Of a DNA stretch of 64,000 nt, positions 34,547 to 47,900 are shown in pieces. A program made the translations under genes and the position numbers. Under the pieces are notes generated by a model. That model was not told where the DNA came from. It did not search any database and was given only the letters and a program-made list of their open reading frames with translations. The stretch is from Takakia lepidozioides (taxonomy: Eukaryota; Streptophyta; Takakiopsida; Takakiales; Takakiaceae), in assembly GCA_030704615.1 (NCBI GenBank), contig CM060731.1, positions 76,550,756 through 76,614,755 on the forward strand, read 5' to 3'. Numbering within the stretch: position 1 is the first letter of the stretch; every line of letters begins with the position of its first letter.

Positions 34547-34864
34547 ATGACAGGCAAGGCAAAACCTAAGAAGCACACGGCCAAGGAGATAGCTGCCAAG
34601 ATTGATGCAGCCACCACCAACCGCGGGGGAGGCAAGGCCGGGGTGGAGGACCGAAAGGCTCTCGATAAGGGCGGACATGCAAAGCTGGCTTGTCCAGTGT
34701 GCAAGGTCACGGCCCCGGACAGCAAGAGCATGCTTATACACCATGAGGCTCGCCACCCAAAGCTGCCTTACGAGGAGGACAAGCTAATTCAGCTCCATGC
34801 CTCCACCACATCTGAAGAACCCAAGCCCAAACCTGGTGTGCGAGGCAGTTTGAAGAAACCTTGA
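34547..34864 (+). CDS. Small C2H2-type zinc-finger protein (SERF-like basic N-terminus)
   Basis: This 105-aa protein has a basic N-terminus (MTGKAKPKKHTAKEIAAK) followed by a conserved AATTNRGGGKAG stretch. A single zinc finger reads CPVCKVTAPDSKSMLIHHE with a second His in ARHPKLP, giving C-x2-C-x13-H-x5-H. Small plant proteins of this layout (basic, SERF-like start plus one finger) are widespread and poorly characterised; I infer nucleic-acid or protein binding but no specific role. It starts at the first ATG of the conserved part. A 5' UTR intron may exist. It is single-exon and intact, and is transcribed away from the BYPASS1-like gene. Confidence 0.8.
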   Translation: MTGKAKPKKHTAKEIAAKIDAATTNRGGGKAGVEDRKALDKGGHAKLACPVCKVTAPDSKSMLIHHEARHPKLPYEEDKLIQLHASTTSEEPKPKPGVRGSLKKP

Positions 34865-36556
34865 GAGCTTATTTACATGTATAGTGACAGGTTTTGGTGA
34901 GACTTGAGGGAGTTGCACACGAGCTGATTACACAAGGGTATCTTCAGTGGCGTTTGAAGCTTTTAGTGTCTGAGGAATGCTTGTGTGGGATGATAACCTA
35001 AAATGAGTATACTTCAGGGTTAAATTTTTTTGGTGAGAAACTGGCGGATTGCTTTGTAAGCTGTGTGATACTGAAATTATGACATACGAATTGGTTTATT
35101 GCTTGTGGTATCTTGGAAATCATCTGTTCATGCTTGCCTGTTAGCAGTAGCAATTAATGTGACACTGGTGGTCTGGCAACCCATGTTGTCTTGGACGCTC
35201 AAGGGACATATCAGGTAACCTTTCCGGGCTGAGGATACACCTAAGGCTAGCAAACGACCTCAAGAATGGAGAATGTGACAGTTCCGGTCATGGTATTGGT
35301 GCTGGGATCTTCTGTTTTCAAACTACATCTTTTTCTCTTGGACAGAAAGGAGGCTCTTCAAATCATGTGTCCTTCTAGAGTGGGAGATCGCCTATTGCAG
35401 CTTACTTATGTAAAGGTTGTGAGCAATTAATGTGCATTGGTTCAAGCAGTGCTAGAATTGTTTTTGGGCAAACCACCACTCTCCATTGTGTCGTTATGAT
35501 GTCTGGCTGAATTGCTCTTCTAAAAAATGGGCCGGACAGTACTTTTGAGGAAGTGACATAGACAGAGTAGGTTATGATTGAGTATTGATGTAGATGTAGG
35601 CATGCCTGTTCCAGTTTGCCAAGCCGTATTGCCGTGCTTCTAGAGCTTCTGATTTGTCATTTACCATGAGTTCCTTGTTGTAAGCCAGACTACCCTGAGT
35701 CTGGCAACCCTGAGTCTGGCAGATTCCAACTTACACATGCTTATTTCTTGGTGTCAATCACGATCGCGAAGTTTAAGCTCCATTTCAAGGAAGTTGCACA
35801 AAGCTTGCTTGAGCAGTTTAAGTGCCTTATGTCACTTAGCCCAGGATTGAAGACTGTGTCATGTCTGATGTGACGATTCTTCATGTAGTCATAGGCGGTA
35901 TAACCTCAAGAGTGCGTGGAATTATTGGAAGTTCCAAAACAAGGGTAATCATTGGGGCATGTATATACTCTACAGTCTGGTCTGGACTGCATCATTGTAA
36001 GCTCTAGGGACAGATAAGCAAAGGTATTCGGATAGCAGCTGTGGTGTGCGGTTGTCTCTCTAAGCCATCTGAAGGTTACATTTCATGAAGCTGCTTTGGT
36101 GAATCAAGAGAGCTGCAAGAAATTATAGTGCATGATAGAGGCTTGTGAGTGAAAGAACAACTGCAATTTACACCTATGCAGCTGACGCCTCTCCTAATAT
36201 TAGGAATCTGTGATCAAAACCAAGTGTCTTTGACTAAAAACTTTCCATTGTCTGGCTTCTTGGAAACAACACTGCAGGTAAAGAGCCAGAAGGCAACCCA
36301 AAGCTGAAATAGCCATACAACACATAGGCATGGTTTCCAAAATATGCCATTTTCCGGGCTGAATAGAAAAGTTAAAATCCACTTAACAATGTTTGAATTA
36401 TGGGTATTATGGTCTTCATCGACCTGCCGATTATACTCTGCATCCAGTATGTAAAAGCTGGAGACATTTTACCTTGGTTCAGCTATTTGCACCAATATGG
36501 TGCTGCCTGGTAGAATGAAGAATACATGTGCATTCACAAATGAATCTTGCAACAAC
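34865..36556. other. Intergenic stretch between the zinc-finger gene and RbcX (tail to tail)
   Basis: No gene is recognised. It should hold the 3' UTRs of the two converging genes. A 15-bp direct repeat, CCCTGAGTCTGGCA, occurs twice in tandem near 35,692-35,721. Confidence 0.4.
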
Positions 36557-38936
36557 TCACATGCCTTGCAAGGGTGGCCTTTCAATGTCATCTCCATCTG
36601 AGGTTAGTTTGACAGTCTGCATTAGGCGCTCTCGCAACAGCTCCAAGTTCTGGTCAGAGATAGCCTTGTGAAGTTGCTCGTGGTTGTACTTCTGCCCACC
36701 AAAACATCCCAGCTTGTATGAGGACCAATTCCTCGACAATTTACCAGTACAATCCTCTAAAAGTTTGTATCTGATCGTCAAATGCTTCTGGTATTACTGA
36801 ATTACTGCTCATATTTGGAGCAGAGTCCATAGGGTAAATAAATCGGACACAAAAAATTTCACCAGGGTTGAACTGCAGCTAAGAGACAGCTGAGCAGGCC
36901 CTAAGACAGTGCGGTTCACCATCACCATAAATAAGGACATCCGAATAGAAATCATGCCAACTTTAGCAACCATAGTTGGACCAGAGTCTAGAATCAAACA
37001 GAAGCTCCTGTACTGCCAAAACTGTGATATGTCCACGAGGTTGGGCTAAAACTGGGTTCAAAAAAACTTGGAACCCATTACAGATCCTCAAGGGTATAGA
37101 TTTTGGAGCCATTTTAAATTTGAATGGATCACTCAAGTTCATATGTACACTCAAGAATAGTATCTCAATTCAACAGATGCTTCAATATGCCTCCATTTTT
37201 TAACCTTCTCTCTGTCATGTGTTTTCATTTCTAGTATTCGAACGGGCATTCAGCCGAGCTGGTACATAACATAGAGCCTTAAAGAGAACCTCCAAAATTT
37301 TACCCCTACAACCTCGGTCCCTGTCAATACCCCCAAAGCTAAGCCTCGTTGCAGATTGCAGATTGAGTCAGTATGCTGAGGTCTCTCTTTCCCAGGGGTA
37401 CGACCAATAGTAAACACACCTAGCTTTTGATGGACAGATAAAAGCTTGGAATGTCAACCTTCGAGCAGATGCCAAGTTTCTAGCCGGTTTCCTTATGAGG
37501 AAAACATTGAACTGAAAACACTTCCTTCTTAATAACTACAACACGTCTTAGTTAAAGTGAAGAGAAAGATCCACCCACCTTTACCCATTTGTTGAACAAG
37601 TGTAATCTAGTCACCATCACCCTTTCAGCCAGCTCCTGCCTTTCCTGAGCACAACACCAAAAAAGATGCAGAAATGAATCAGAAGGAAATGGTCTTCCAA
37701 ACAGGATTTAAAGTCACCCACAACAAGGAGGTGGTGAGTTATTATACCTTCGCTAGTACCCGAAGAAAGAATTTGCCATCTTGTGGCTTGTTGTTAACCA
37801 AATAGCTGCACATTCACCACAACATGCCCCTATATTCAGTTCAAAGGACTGGTGGTGATATAAATCTGCACTCTAAAAGACTGTCCACACATGCTTACAA
37901 ACGAGATATCAGTACACACACTTTTGATGGCGGGTGCTAGAGACAACTGTCTCACCAAGCTGACTTGACCAGGCCACGGTACTTCATCTCGGTACCCAAC
38001 CATCCTCATTACTACTGTGTAAGCAACAAGGGAGAAAAATCTCACTTGTAGAACCAGGCATACTGGTGAGGGTTCAGCTCAGATAGTTGGGCCATCACTG
38101 TCTTGACAGCTTTGATTGTGAAATAGTCCAGCAAATGCTACACGGACGAGCCAATACCACACTAAGTCAGCACCATGCTCTGGAAACCTTCATATAACAC
38201 TGAAAATAGTGCTTTACAGGCTCCCTTGCATGCTCATTGAATTAAAAATCACAATGCTCAGTCTTACTGACCTGTACCAAGCTTAAGAAGTAGACCCGGA
38301 AACTAAAATATTCAACTGAATCAAAGGTCATCTCTAGACCTCATGCAAGATTTTGGGCAACCAAGGTGGGCACTGGAAGCTCATTAACTCACACAGAAAC
38401 CGCAGCCTCCCTCTGGACACGAAAACAGTCACTCCATTTTCAGCTCCCAAGGAGCTTGACAATGAAAATTCCCTTTGGACCCATTCATGCTCTGGCACAG
38501 CACAACTTCTGCTCTAGATTGCACAGCAATCGATAAGCCTTTATGCCTTAAAAACCTCAGACAACCCTTAGAAACGAGGCGAAGGAGAAGAGAGATTAGC
38601 GCAAACTACCTTCTCCACATCGTCAAAAGTCTCCTCATATTGTCCTCCAAGTTCATCTACAACCAACGGTGCATGATGGCCACTCGAGCAGGTAGGAACC
38701 ATGTGCACCAACACACATGCAGTGGTGCGGCAGTCTTGCCATGCCTGCGTCAGCGTACTTTGCAGCTGAAGCCGCCCTCGTCTTCTCCGTTGTCCCACAT
38801 ACTGCCGAGGTACATATACCTTCGCGGCAGCCACTCCGCAAGCACTGGACGACGGTGCGGTCTTAGAGCTCCCACTTGTGGCACATCTGCAAGCCCTCCC
38901 TGCCAGGCTCACCGCTGCTATGGCCTGCCCTGCCAT
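36557..38936 (-). CDS. RBCX1-like: Chaperonin-like RbcX protein, plastid RuBisCO assembly chaperone
   Basis: RbcX clamps the C-terminus of the RuBisCO large subunit during assembly in the chloroplast stroma. Five exons fit by splice signals and phase: 38,936-38,610; 38,137-38,046; 37,805-37,748; 37,644-37,579; 36,691-36,557, about 225 aa. Exon 1 is a Ser/Ala/Arg-rich transit peptide ending APLVVDELGGQYEETFDDVE. The core follows: DYFTIKAVKTVMAQLSELNP, HQYAWFYNYLVNNKPQDGK, FFLRVLAKERQELAERVMV, TRLHLFNKWVK, then the C-terminal helix AISDQNLELLRERLMQTV. This layout resembles the plant RbcX type closest to cyanobacterial RbcX. Exon 5 could start earlier (36,754), which would add 21 residues not seen in the family, so I prefer 36,691. 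It is intact. Confidence 0.88.
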
Positions 38937-40769
38937 CCGCCCTCCCGGGGCCCCTGACTCTTTGCTGCTCCGAGCACCTCAGCCCTTACACTCCTCTTCT
39001 TCTTCTACAATTTCCTGCACTGCCAGAAACCACACCACTTTCTTAAACCATCGGACAGCTGTAAACTACACCATACAGCATACGAAGCAGACGATCACCA
39101 GATTTTGGGTGATACACAAATGCAACCCTGCACCTGCTAGATGCATATTACCATCATCTCTAACTCCGTGTGCAGTTTTGCAGTCAGATGACGAGCTAAG
39201 TACGGTGACGAGTTCACATTCATGCATGAACATGGTTTTGTTCATATTACAGGGCTGCGATATCTAACAACAAACTCACCGAAACTGGTGTGACACAGGT
39301 GCCAAATCATGCTTATCTCGGTAGTCGTGAAATTGTGGCCATATATTTCCCTTTATTGTGCAGCTATCGGAGCCTGATCGTTGTGAGAAGGTGGGTGATA
39401 AGGCCATAAGTGAGAAGGCAGAGCGTGTTTCAATCTTCAAGAAGAAGGGCGAGGATTACAGCTTGGGGTAATGGACACGTGAGTACATTGTACATTCGAA
39501 CGCTGGCTGCAATACGAGAGGCCCACGCCATCACTGCCCCGAACTTCAGGATCGCCAGGGGCTTTTGCCTAGAAGAGCGAGCCTTTCCTCCTACATGGCA
39601 GCCACCTTGGCTGAACCTAGAGATCACTACCATCTTTGCTGAGTGGTGACGAGCATTTCTAGATTTAGGAGGCGACCCACGTTGGGTAACAGACTATGAG
39701 ACCTCACCTTCCCACTGTAATCGAGGAAAGATCATGAGGTCACTGCATCCTCTGCCTCAAAAGTCACATGGCATAATCTTGGTCGTGTATTGACTTTGTC
39801 CTACCAAAACCATGATCCCTGGACCCAATGGACGGCAGAAATTCGGATTGAGAGGCTGATCAGATGGATTGGATTGGATGCAATACCAGTATATTTGAAT
39901 CTGCCAGATACTTGGGGGGATTTCTCGTGGCTTAGAGATTCTTCCAAGCCCAGATGGGTTTTTTGACCAAATGCCGACGTCCCCCCTGGTTCTGGTATGA
40001 AATGGTAGTAGATGCCTTGATTGGGCATCACCACCCCAGTTGAGGCAAGGAGTTCCAAACCATACACTTTGTGGGAGTGAAATGATGAAGCTTACTACCA
40101 ACAGGACAGATAGTAAGGTTTTCATGTGCATGCATTTCATACAATATGTCATTCTCATCAGCTCTTATATTGAGGCACTTCGAATCAGAAGATGGTTTCA
40201 ACCCCTTGCTTGCATACTTCAAACCTCAATCTATGTAACTATAAGAGCTTGGCCTGTTCACCCTGGAGGAATACTAACATACAACTAAAATCGCCCCAAC
40301 TGCAATAGTCACTCTCCTGTGGATGTGCTATGGCAGCAAAACAAACACATCTGTCAACAATGCACCCATGTTATTCCATAGTTAGCCTACTGACCAGAAA
40401 CAAAGAGAGCCGTCAGCCTGCCTAGTTATGTAAGTAGATGAGGTCCACAAGGATCCTCAACAGGAAAGAATTGTATAGGCCATGATCTCTCAACAGACCA
40501 CTACTGTAAGGTTCTCTCTAAGAAATATGTTTCTCTGCAAATAGGCAGATGAAGACATGATGAAATGCTAAAGCTGCACAAACAAACAAGCACACCATTC
40601 CTCGAGGAAAAAGCTCGCCACTGCCACAGGGACTATCTTTAGCCTAACCTCAAGAGCTCAGACAATGTGATCGAACCAGAAGGAATCATCCACATGTATG
40701 AACAACTGCTTGCTTGATTACTAGATTATCCACAGCATCTGTACACTCCGAGAAAGACTAGGGTGGGGG
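38937..40769. other. Intergenic stretch between RbcX and the DCN1-like gene
   Basis: It should hold the RbcX promoter and the DCN1-like 3' UTR. A 133-codon minus-strand frame (39,757-40,158) has no known motif and I do not call it a gene. Nothing else stands out. Confidence 0.4.
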
Positions 40770-43371
40770 TCATGAGTCTTTGCCAGCCCACTCCACATAG
40801 TTGTCCAAAAGCAAAGGCCATGCTTGACTTTCGTCATAATTGCTAAGATCAGATTTGATCTGCACATCAACCATCCCACATCCATTACCTACCCAAAGAG
40901 AGATTCCTACTGTTAGTAGGTCGTCATGCTAACAATCCAACGCAAGTGGAATTTCGCAGAGCAAGAATGCAGGTAGGTAAGAAAAACCTCACCTCCTCAC
41001 AGAACCGAAGGAAACCTGTCCACTGGTCCAGATTTATTGCTTTGTACTCTGTTTGCTCCTACCACAAGCACCAGACATACCCACCACCCAGAAATTCTTT
41101 TATTAAACAAGGGGTATGAACAAGCTTGCTCCAGGCTGTTCTGACACTACCACCAAAGCACTACAGGCTATATTACAGACCATGTAAAAGATAGGTAGAT
41201 GGGCAAGAAAATAATTACTCGTAAGAACTGAAGGAAAGAGGCCACGTGTGGATGAGATCCCAATACCAACTCCAGCATCTGAGAAGCAGTCTCCAGATCA
41301 AGTGTTTTCTGTCGAGGCTCTGATAAACAAGTCCAAATTGCATATGTAAGACTAAGAAAACATTGTCACATATTCCATACACAACTCCTCTGATTTCTAT
41401 TGTTTTTAAATCTGGAAAGAACTCCATGGTTGAAGTAACAGGGATACAAGCACAAAAGTCATGACAGCTGCCTTAGGTGCTTGCATGACAAACATGTGAG
41501 GACCTACTACTAGCTCTTGTGCAGATCTGTCAAACTTTGCACAAGAAAAATGAGATGTCCAGAAACTTTTACCTGTCAAGCAATATTGAAACCCAAATGT
41601 ATAGAAATCCCTGAAAGAGTATGGACCAGACACCTGAAACAACCATGAATTACAGAATCAATAATAACAGCTTGAAACTGCAGAAGTTACCATCATCAAA
41701 ATGGTGGACTGCTAGTTGCTGAATACCAATGCTGTCACAAAACATGCATCTGGCACTGTGTTGTGTTAGCAAGCTCCAGCAACAACTACAAAGCTAGGAG
41801 ACATCACATATTGGGAGTTCTTGCAAACAGTCATGGAGTCCCTCATGACACAAACTCCTGCAAACTGATACAAACCCAGCACCTCTTGTTGTAGAGTAGG
41901 AAGCGCCTTTTTCAGCTTGTCAATACTGTCCACTCGCATTGCCTTCAAACCCTTTCGCCATTCCTCCTGAAACAATAAACCAGCCTCACTGTACTGAAAC
42001 TTAGTTGATACTCCAGTCTAACAGAAGTGCAGCGTCGTTCATGTGACAACATAGACAAGCTACACATAGCTCAAGAGATGAGAGAAGAAGGGGTGACAGG
42101 TGGGGAGGATAACGATAAGGCGGATTAGAACATACTAGTTGCAAGCATCAAACCCACAAACACACTGCATTGAACCGAAAAATATGTGGACTCTTGCTGA
42201 AGCAAGAGTGACTTACGGTGTCACTTGACCCCGAAGGGCTACTATTGAACCAAAACACATGCTTACTTATACCCCAAATTCTTAAGCTTGAATATGCAAA
42301 CTAAGATTAAGCACTCCTAACATGCACCAAGAGGTTAGGCATAAATGCACAGGTACAAAACAATCACTGACCACAGTAAAGTATCCCTGTCGTGCTGCCT
42401 GCAGCTTCCTGCATCCAGATGTTTAATACATCAGACACAAGCAGCAAAGATCCAGAAATTCATGTCTATGCACTCTGCATGTCATAAAACCATCACTCTT
42501 TGTACCATCACCAGTTTCTCTCCTTCCTATCTCTCGTAATGTGCACACGTGCATACCAGGCAAATAGCAAGATTCTGATATCGGTTGGGGCAACCCCAAG
42601 GTCTTCACACAGTGCCTCTATTCCCTCAGGCCTGCAAAGCACCAGAATTACGCACAAAACTGTGGCAAATGAAAATTTGCAGGGTGCAGGAAGTCAAAGA
42701 GCATATATCTGGAGTCTTAAAGCCTCCCACCCCCAAAAAAAGTACTAGACATCCTTCGCACCCACGGCAAACCGGCGGCACTCACCCTATGGACGACTCT
42801 TCCGTCTTATCAACATACTGACTGAACATTGCGTCGATTTTTTCAATCTCTTTAGCAGCTTTATTTCCTGTGAACACAATCAGAGACGACGCTTATGAGC
42901 GAGTTAAATTCAAAATTCCCAACAAACACAGCTTCTCAACATTTGATCAAGGTGTAGAGCTGCGTGCAACCTGCAATTGCAAACTAGATCAAGGCAGAAA
43001 GATGTTTGAGTCAAAGCGATAAGTTTCCAATAGAGAACCTGGTTGTCAGTCGACATAATCTGCACCGGGGACGCATGTCCCTCTGTTTGAAGACCTAAGG
43101 ATGGAATCCGGTCCGGTAAAGAAGTACTAAAGCGTTTTAACCCAAAAAAAGCATTGCAAATTGCTAAGTGCAAACCAAATTGATTTCTGCAATTAAGCTC
43201 CATGTGCACACTGAAATCTCAAACTAGGACACATGAAATTCACGCTCTTCGTCACCTACAAGCGAACTCGAAACATCATTAGAAAAGGAAAAGCTGCTGA
43301 CCAGTCGAGCTGATGACTGTGGCTGGGACCGCCCCAGGTTGTGGCCTCCTTAACGATGACTTCCGCATCAT
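40770..43371 (-). CDS. DCN1-like protein (defective in cullin neddylation 1)
   Basis: DCN1 proteins act as co-E3s that transfer NEDD8 to cullins and so activate cullin-RING ubiquitin ligases. Nine exons agree in phase: 43,371-43,302; 42,867-42,786; 42,631-42,557; 42,408-42,372; 41,966-41,883; 41,633-41,573; 41,319-41,219; 41,058-40,993; 40,859-40,770, giving 221 aa. Motifs in order: EIEKIDAMFSQY, GPEGIEALCEDLGVAPTDI, LLFAWKLQAARQGYFTVEEW, KAMRVDSIDKLKKALPTL, FRDFYTFGFQYCLTEPRQKT, LDQWTGFLRFCEE, then the potentiating-domain end LSNYDESQAWPLLLDNYVEW. It has no UBA domain and no internal stop. Its layout resembles the short Arabidopsis DCN1-like protein At1g15860. The short basic exon 1 (MMRKSSLRRP) is the least certain part. 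Confidence 0.9.
42209..42247 (-). mobile_element. SINE 3' fragment inside an intron
   Basis: ACTTACGGTGTCACTTGACC and then CGAAGGGCTA match the 3' body of the SINE copy at 28,441-28,480 in the same orientation. It lies in intron 4 of the DCN1-like gene. Only about 39 bp remain. Confidence 0.45.
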
Positions 43372-44902
43372 CACCCAATAACGCTGGACTCTCACACACA
43401 AAGATTCCGGCAAAACCCGACGCTTGGCTTGAAGTGCTCCCAATCAGATCCTCCCCTTCACAGTTCACATCCGCATCTTTTTCTTCCTTATTTCAGGATC
43501 CACGGTGTCACCAACTCATTTCTCTAGCTGCTCGCCAGAAACCAAACACCAGGGCCGACAATCCATGACAACACTGAGGACTTCACACAAACATAACATA
43601 CCCATTATTCATCTTCATCTGGGACTCGGATTATTCTAAGCGATGCTTCATCCCTCATGCGTATTGCGAGACTTAACCCCTGGTTTGGTGTGATTGGGTT
43701 GCTGGATTTGCTGCCTGATCATTGTCCGGAACAAGTCACATTTATCTGGGAAGTTGAATTGGTCTACACGAGAATCTGAGAAAGTTTTGGATTGTCTCGA
43801 GGTCCCAGTCAACAAGTCTACGTCTGTGGCCAATCCTTTTCGTGGACGAACATGCAATTTGTTTAGTGTAACATATGTCACACACCATAAGCCCCTTGAT
43901 TTATCAGCACTGGTGAAAGATCATAGTAGACCTTCGACCTTTATCTCGACAAGGTAACTCAGACTGTGTGCCCAGTATTCTCATGTTTGATTCCCCTCCA
44001 TAGCTGTAAAGTATCCAGATTCAAGACGCCACTTCAACCATCCAACTGGAATGACCTCGACACTACCCAATCAAAAGACTGGGGCCCCACAATTTGGGGG
44101 ATTCTTTTAATGCCGACTGTTTCTTGAAACATGCTCGTAATGCTTGGAAATGGCTGCGCTGTGCTCAGAATTGAATTCTCATGAGCAGTGCCTGGAAGTG
44201 GGTCACTAGTTCTAAGACCACAATTATAATTTCAGCTTTTCTCTTTGTGGAAATGAATGACAAAAGAAGTGGAGTTCCTGCCCAAGAAGTTGAGAATTGA
44301 AGATTCAGGAGAAGGAACTTTTCAGCCAGGGCGTTTGAGACTTCGGAACCCTCTCGAATGAGGCAACACACTTCCCACTTTGACCATCAATCCCCACAAC
44401 AATAAATCCCTTCTTGGAAGTAGAGAAAGCATCATGAATGACAACTGCTTCGACATTCGTCGAGCTAGCATCACAGACACAAAGGTCCTTATGATGCAGA
44501 TAGGTATCCCAGAGGCTAATTCACTAATTAACTGCTCAAGCAATACTAAAAAGAATGAGTACAGTACATAATTAATGAACCGTTAAAAGGGGATTTCCCC
44601 ATAGTTAAGAATATTCAGTCAATGAGATGTTAGTCCAACATACTTGTCATGGATACACTAAATCATCTGCAATTCCTCGATGAAACATCTGTAAGCACAC
44701 TGTTGTTCCAGGAAGGCATATATGTTGTCTATAATCTGACTTGTACCCAGCAAACAAACTGTCATCATCAGCTGCTGCATGGCTCATGGGTACCACCACT
44801 CACCATTCAGTCCACAGGGGTCCCCTGGAGAAGTATCGAGTTGCCTCTTTGATGCATCTGAGGTCAAATCAGTCACAGATTTGATATCAATCCTAGCGCT
44901 GC
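43372..44902. other. Intergenic stretch between DCN1-like and HMG-CoA lyase
   Basis: No gene is recognised with confidence. An 87-codon plus-strand frame (43,694-43,957) has a coding-like look (SHLSGKLNWSTRESEKVLDC) but no motif I know. The region should contain the DCN1-like promoter and the 3' UTR of the lyase. Confidence 0.4.
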
Positions 44903-47900
44903 TCAAATCTTGGACTTATCAGCAGTCATTTTACTCAGGGCCACTGCAGTTTTTGACCCAGTTGGACGGCCAAGATGCTGACATATGAAGTCACCTGCAG
45001 CTAGGACTTGGCTTAGGTCGACATTCGACTGAATGCCAAGACCATTAAGCAAGTACACCACGTCCTCTGTTGCAACATTTCCAGAGGCACCCTTTGCATA
45101 GGGACAGCCACCCAGGCCGGCCACTGAGGAGTCCACCACACTTACACCCATCTGTTACCCCAACCCCAAATTGAAAGCATCCAATGATTTTAGTTCAACT
45201 TAGTACATCTCCATGTTGCTTCCAGCTGCTTGCAACCCACCATTTCTCACATCTGCTCTGCTTTTGGGGGAAGGGAAGTACTTTACTCACGTAAATAGTG
45301 TTGTAGAGAGAACATAATGTAACAGAATTTCCCTTTAACACATACAACAGCTTGGCAACCATACCTGCAGAGATAGAAGAATGTTGACCAAGGCCTGGCC
45401 ATACGTGTCATGTAAATGCACAGCCAAATGCTCCACTGGCACCACAGCCATCACCGCCTCCAGCATTGGTGCCACTGTCCCTGCAAATTGACGTATACCA
45501 TGTCAAGAGTCTAAGAACATTTAAAGAGAACTGTACTCAGTGAGGGGACTTCAATTTGCACCTAAAACCAAACTTGGACTCAAAGTGAAGAGCCCAGCAT
45601 CTATGAGAACCCTCTTCGGCAGACAATAACGTTTAACATATGAAGGAGACAACCTACAACCTACCAGGGGTTCCTACACCAATCGTGTCGCCAAGTGAGA
45701 TCTCATAACAGCCCATTTGGAAAAGCTCCTTTGCCACGTGTGCTACCTTGGCTGGTGAAATAGCGCCTTCAATTGGGCAACCCACCACACATGAGACATA
45801 CCTGCTCAATCGCACAGTACCACAAGACCCAGTCATTTCTCCATTCCAGCCCCAAAGTAGGCATCTGCTTTTAGACACACTCACATCCAATAGGGGATAA
45901 CTGAAGAGCATGTTACAGTCCTTGCTCTACCTTTAGATTGCAAGAGGATAACATACACTTGTATATGCATAAATGCTATACATCTTCTCAATACCCAAAT
46001 GACGAAGTAGAACAGAGAAATTGCGTAGCGCACCCTCTTACGGGGATGTTGTACTGCTTGGCTGCCTTACACACTTGACTGTAGCGAACCAAGCTTTCTT
46101 CGATGGTGCAGTTGATGTTTGCTTTTGTGAATGACTCAGAAGCGGCTGCAAAAATTGCTATCTCCATCGCCCCAGCTGCCATTGCTGCCTCGAATCCCTG
46201 AAATTCAGGACAAGTTCAGAAGGAACCCCCTTTCAACACTCTCTTGGCAACTAAATTAAAAGATTGGATGCAACGTTTGCCAACAAAAGGACAATTCCCA
46301 TGGCCATATCTCTCAACAATCACTGAACTCCAACATCAGTCAGAATAACACACAATTCAGAAAGCCTGAAGTTAACCAGATGAGAAAACTGCCACTAACC
46401 CTTCATTCCAACTTGAGTACAGTGACAAAGAGTGAACCATGGCAACCAATTTATTGCCCACTTTCCAATACCAGACACCATGAGTGTGTGAACAGGATCG
46501 TTTACCTTGAGATTGGGTATCAAAACTGGGAACCGGCCATTGCTCATATTTCTGACGGAAGCCATTACGTCGTGTGCATCAGCCAGCTGCAATGAAAAAG
46601 TGTCGTCCATTCATTTCAATCCTTGCGAGACGATACACACTAAAGAAGTTTGCGCTTGAACTTGTTGCCACCCAGGTCCCCCATATATTTGGATCAGAAA
46701 ACATTTGTACTTGTTGTTTTCATCACATGACTCTAATCATTGTAGTCTCTCCCATTGCACATGGAAAGAACCTTGATGAAGCAGTTACCTGAGGAACCCA
46801 TTTTGGAGACACAAAGCTGGTGGCTTCGACAACAGGTAATCCAGAAGCAGCGAGCCGGTTAATAAGCTCTACTTTGACAGAGGTGGGCACAGTCTTTTTC
46901 TCGTTCTGCAGGCCATCACGGGGTCCCACTTCTACGACCTTCACGTAGTTTGGAATCCCAGACAGCAGCTGCAAGCAATCCATCAGCCAATGATTCATGT
47001 CAGAATACTTCGTCAAAAGATCTCAGTAACCCAATTATGTAGAGCACAACTGGTTTCACATTCCGCTCCTAATCCATTTGCAGTAAAAGTCTCAGACAGG
47101 GACATATGTGGCTATTGCACAAACCCAAATAGACTTGGGTCTGGAGAGGTAGTGTGCACCGCATACATCCTTCATAAAAACTATGATTAAGGTCTCCCTA
47201 CATCATAGGAAATCATCACCATAAAACCTCAAGCCAACTGAGATTGAACCTATTTTTAGCTCATAGAAAGGTGCACTTTTTCCAAACTAAACTCTTCAAA
47301 ATCTTTGATCTCCTTTGGGAACATACCTAACACAACGACCAGATAGTATGTATCCAAGGGGTATAAATGGAAGTGTCCCACAATTGAAAAATTTCAACAC
47401 TAGATAAAGCTGCAAGCATGAACAACGAAGACATGACCAATGCATCTGTGTGTTATGCTCAGTACGGTATATCCTATCAGAGCCAACACCACAATCGGCA
47501 CCTTAAGAATTCCCTACATCGCAAAACCCAATTATCAACACAAGAAGACAGAACCCATCACCTTAGGTTTGAACCGTTTTAAGCCAAGGTCTGTGCTACC
47601 ACTTTCACAATTTCTCTGTGAAGATGACCAAAAAGCCCGATCTCCGCTTGCCAGGTTGTGATGACGCTTCCCACCTTTCCTCGGGGGCCTTCCATGCAAT
47701 GATGCTGGTTTCACAGGTTCTGTCCCTGTATAGCTCCTTAGTAGCGCCAATCTTGCAGCCCTGTCCGCACTGCAGCAGTCATGAAGATAAGTTCAGATAC
47801 ACTTGGGATTAAAAACAAGTCTTATTGTTACTCTCCTCTCTATCCCACTTGTGCTCAGGCCATAGTTGCCTAGATGGGTATGTGCAAAAGAATGCCAAAA

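Noticed and set aside
36692-36754. Earlier start of RbcX exon 5
   Set aside because: It would insert 21 residues into a conserved helix; the later acceptor aligns with the family without a gap.
39757-40158. 133-codon minus-strand frame upstream of RbcX
   Set aside because: No recognisable motif, and its position in a likely promoter region argues against a gene.
47535-47750. Possible second exon of HMG-CoA lyase
   Set aside because: The frame is open and has a plausible acceptor, but neither frame joins in phase to the 46,968 exon with a good donor.
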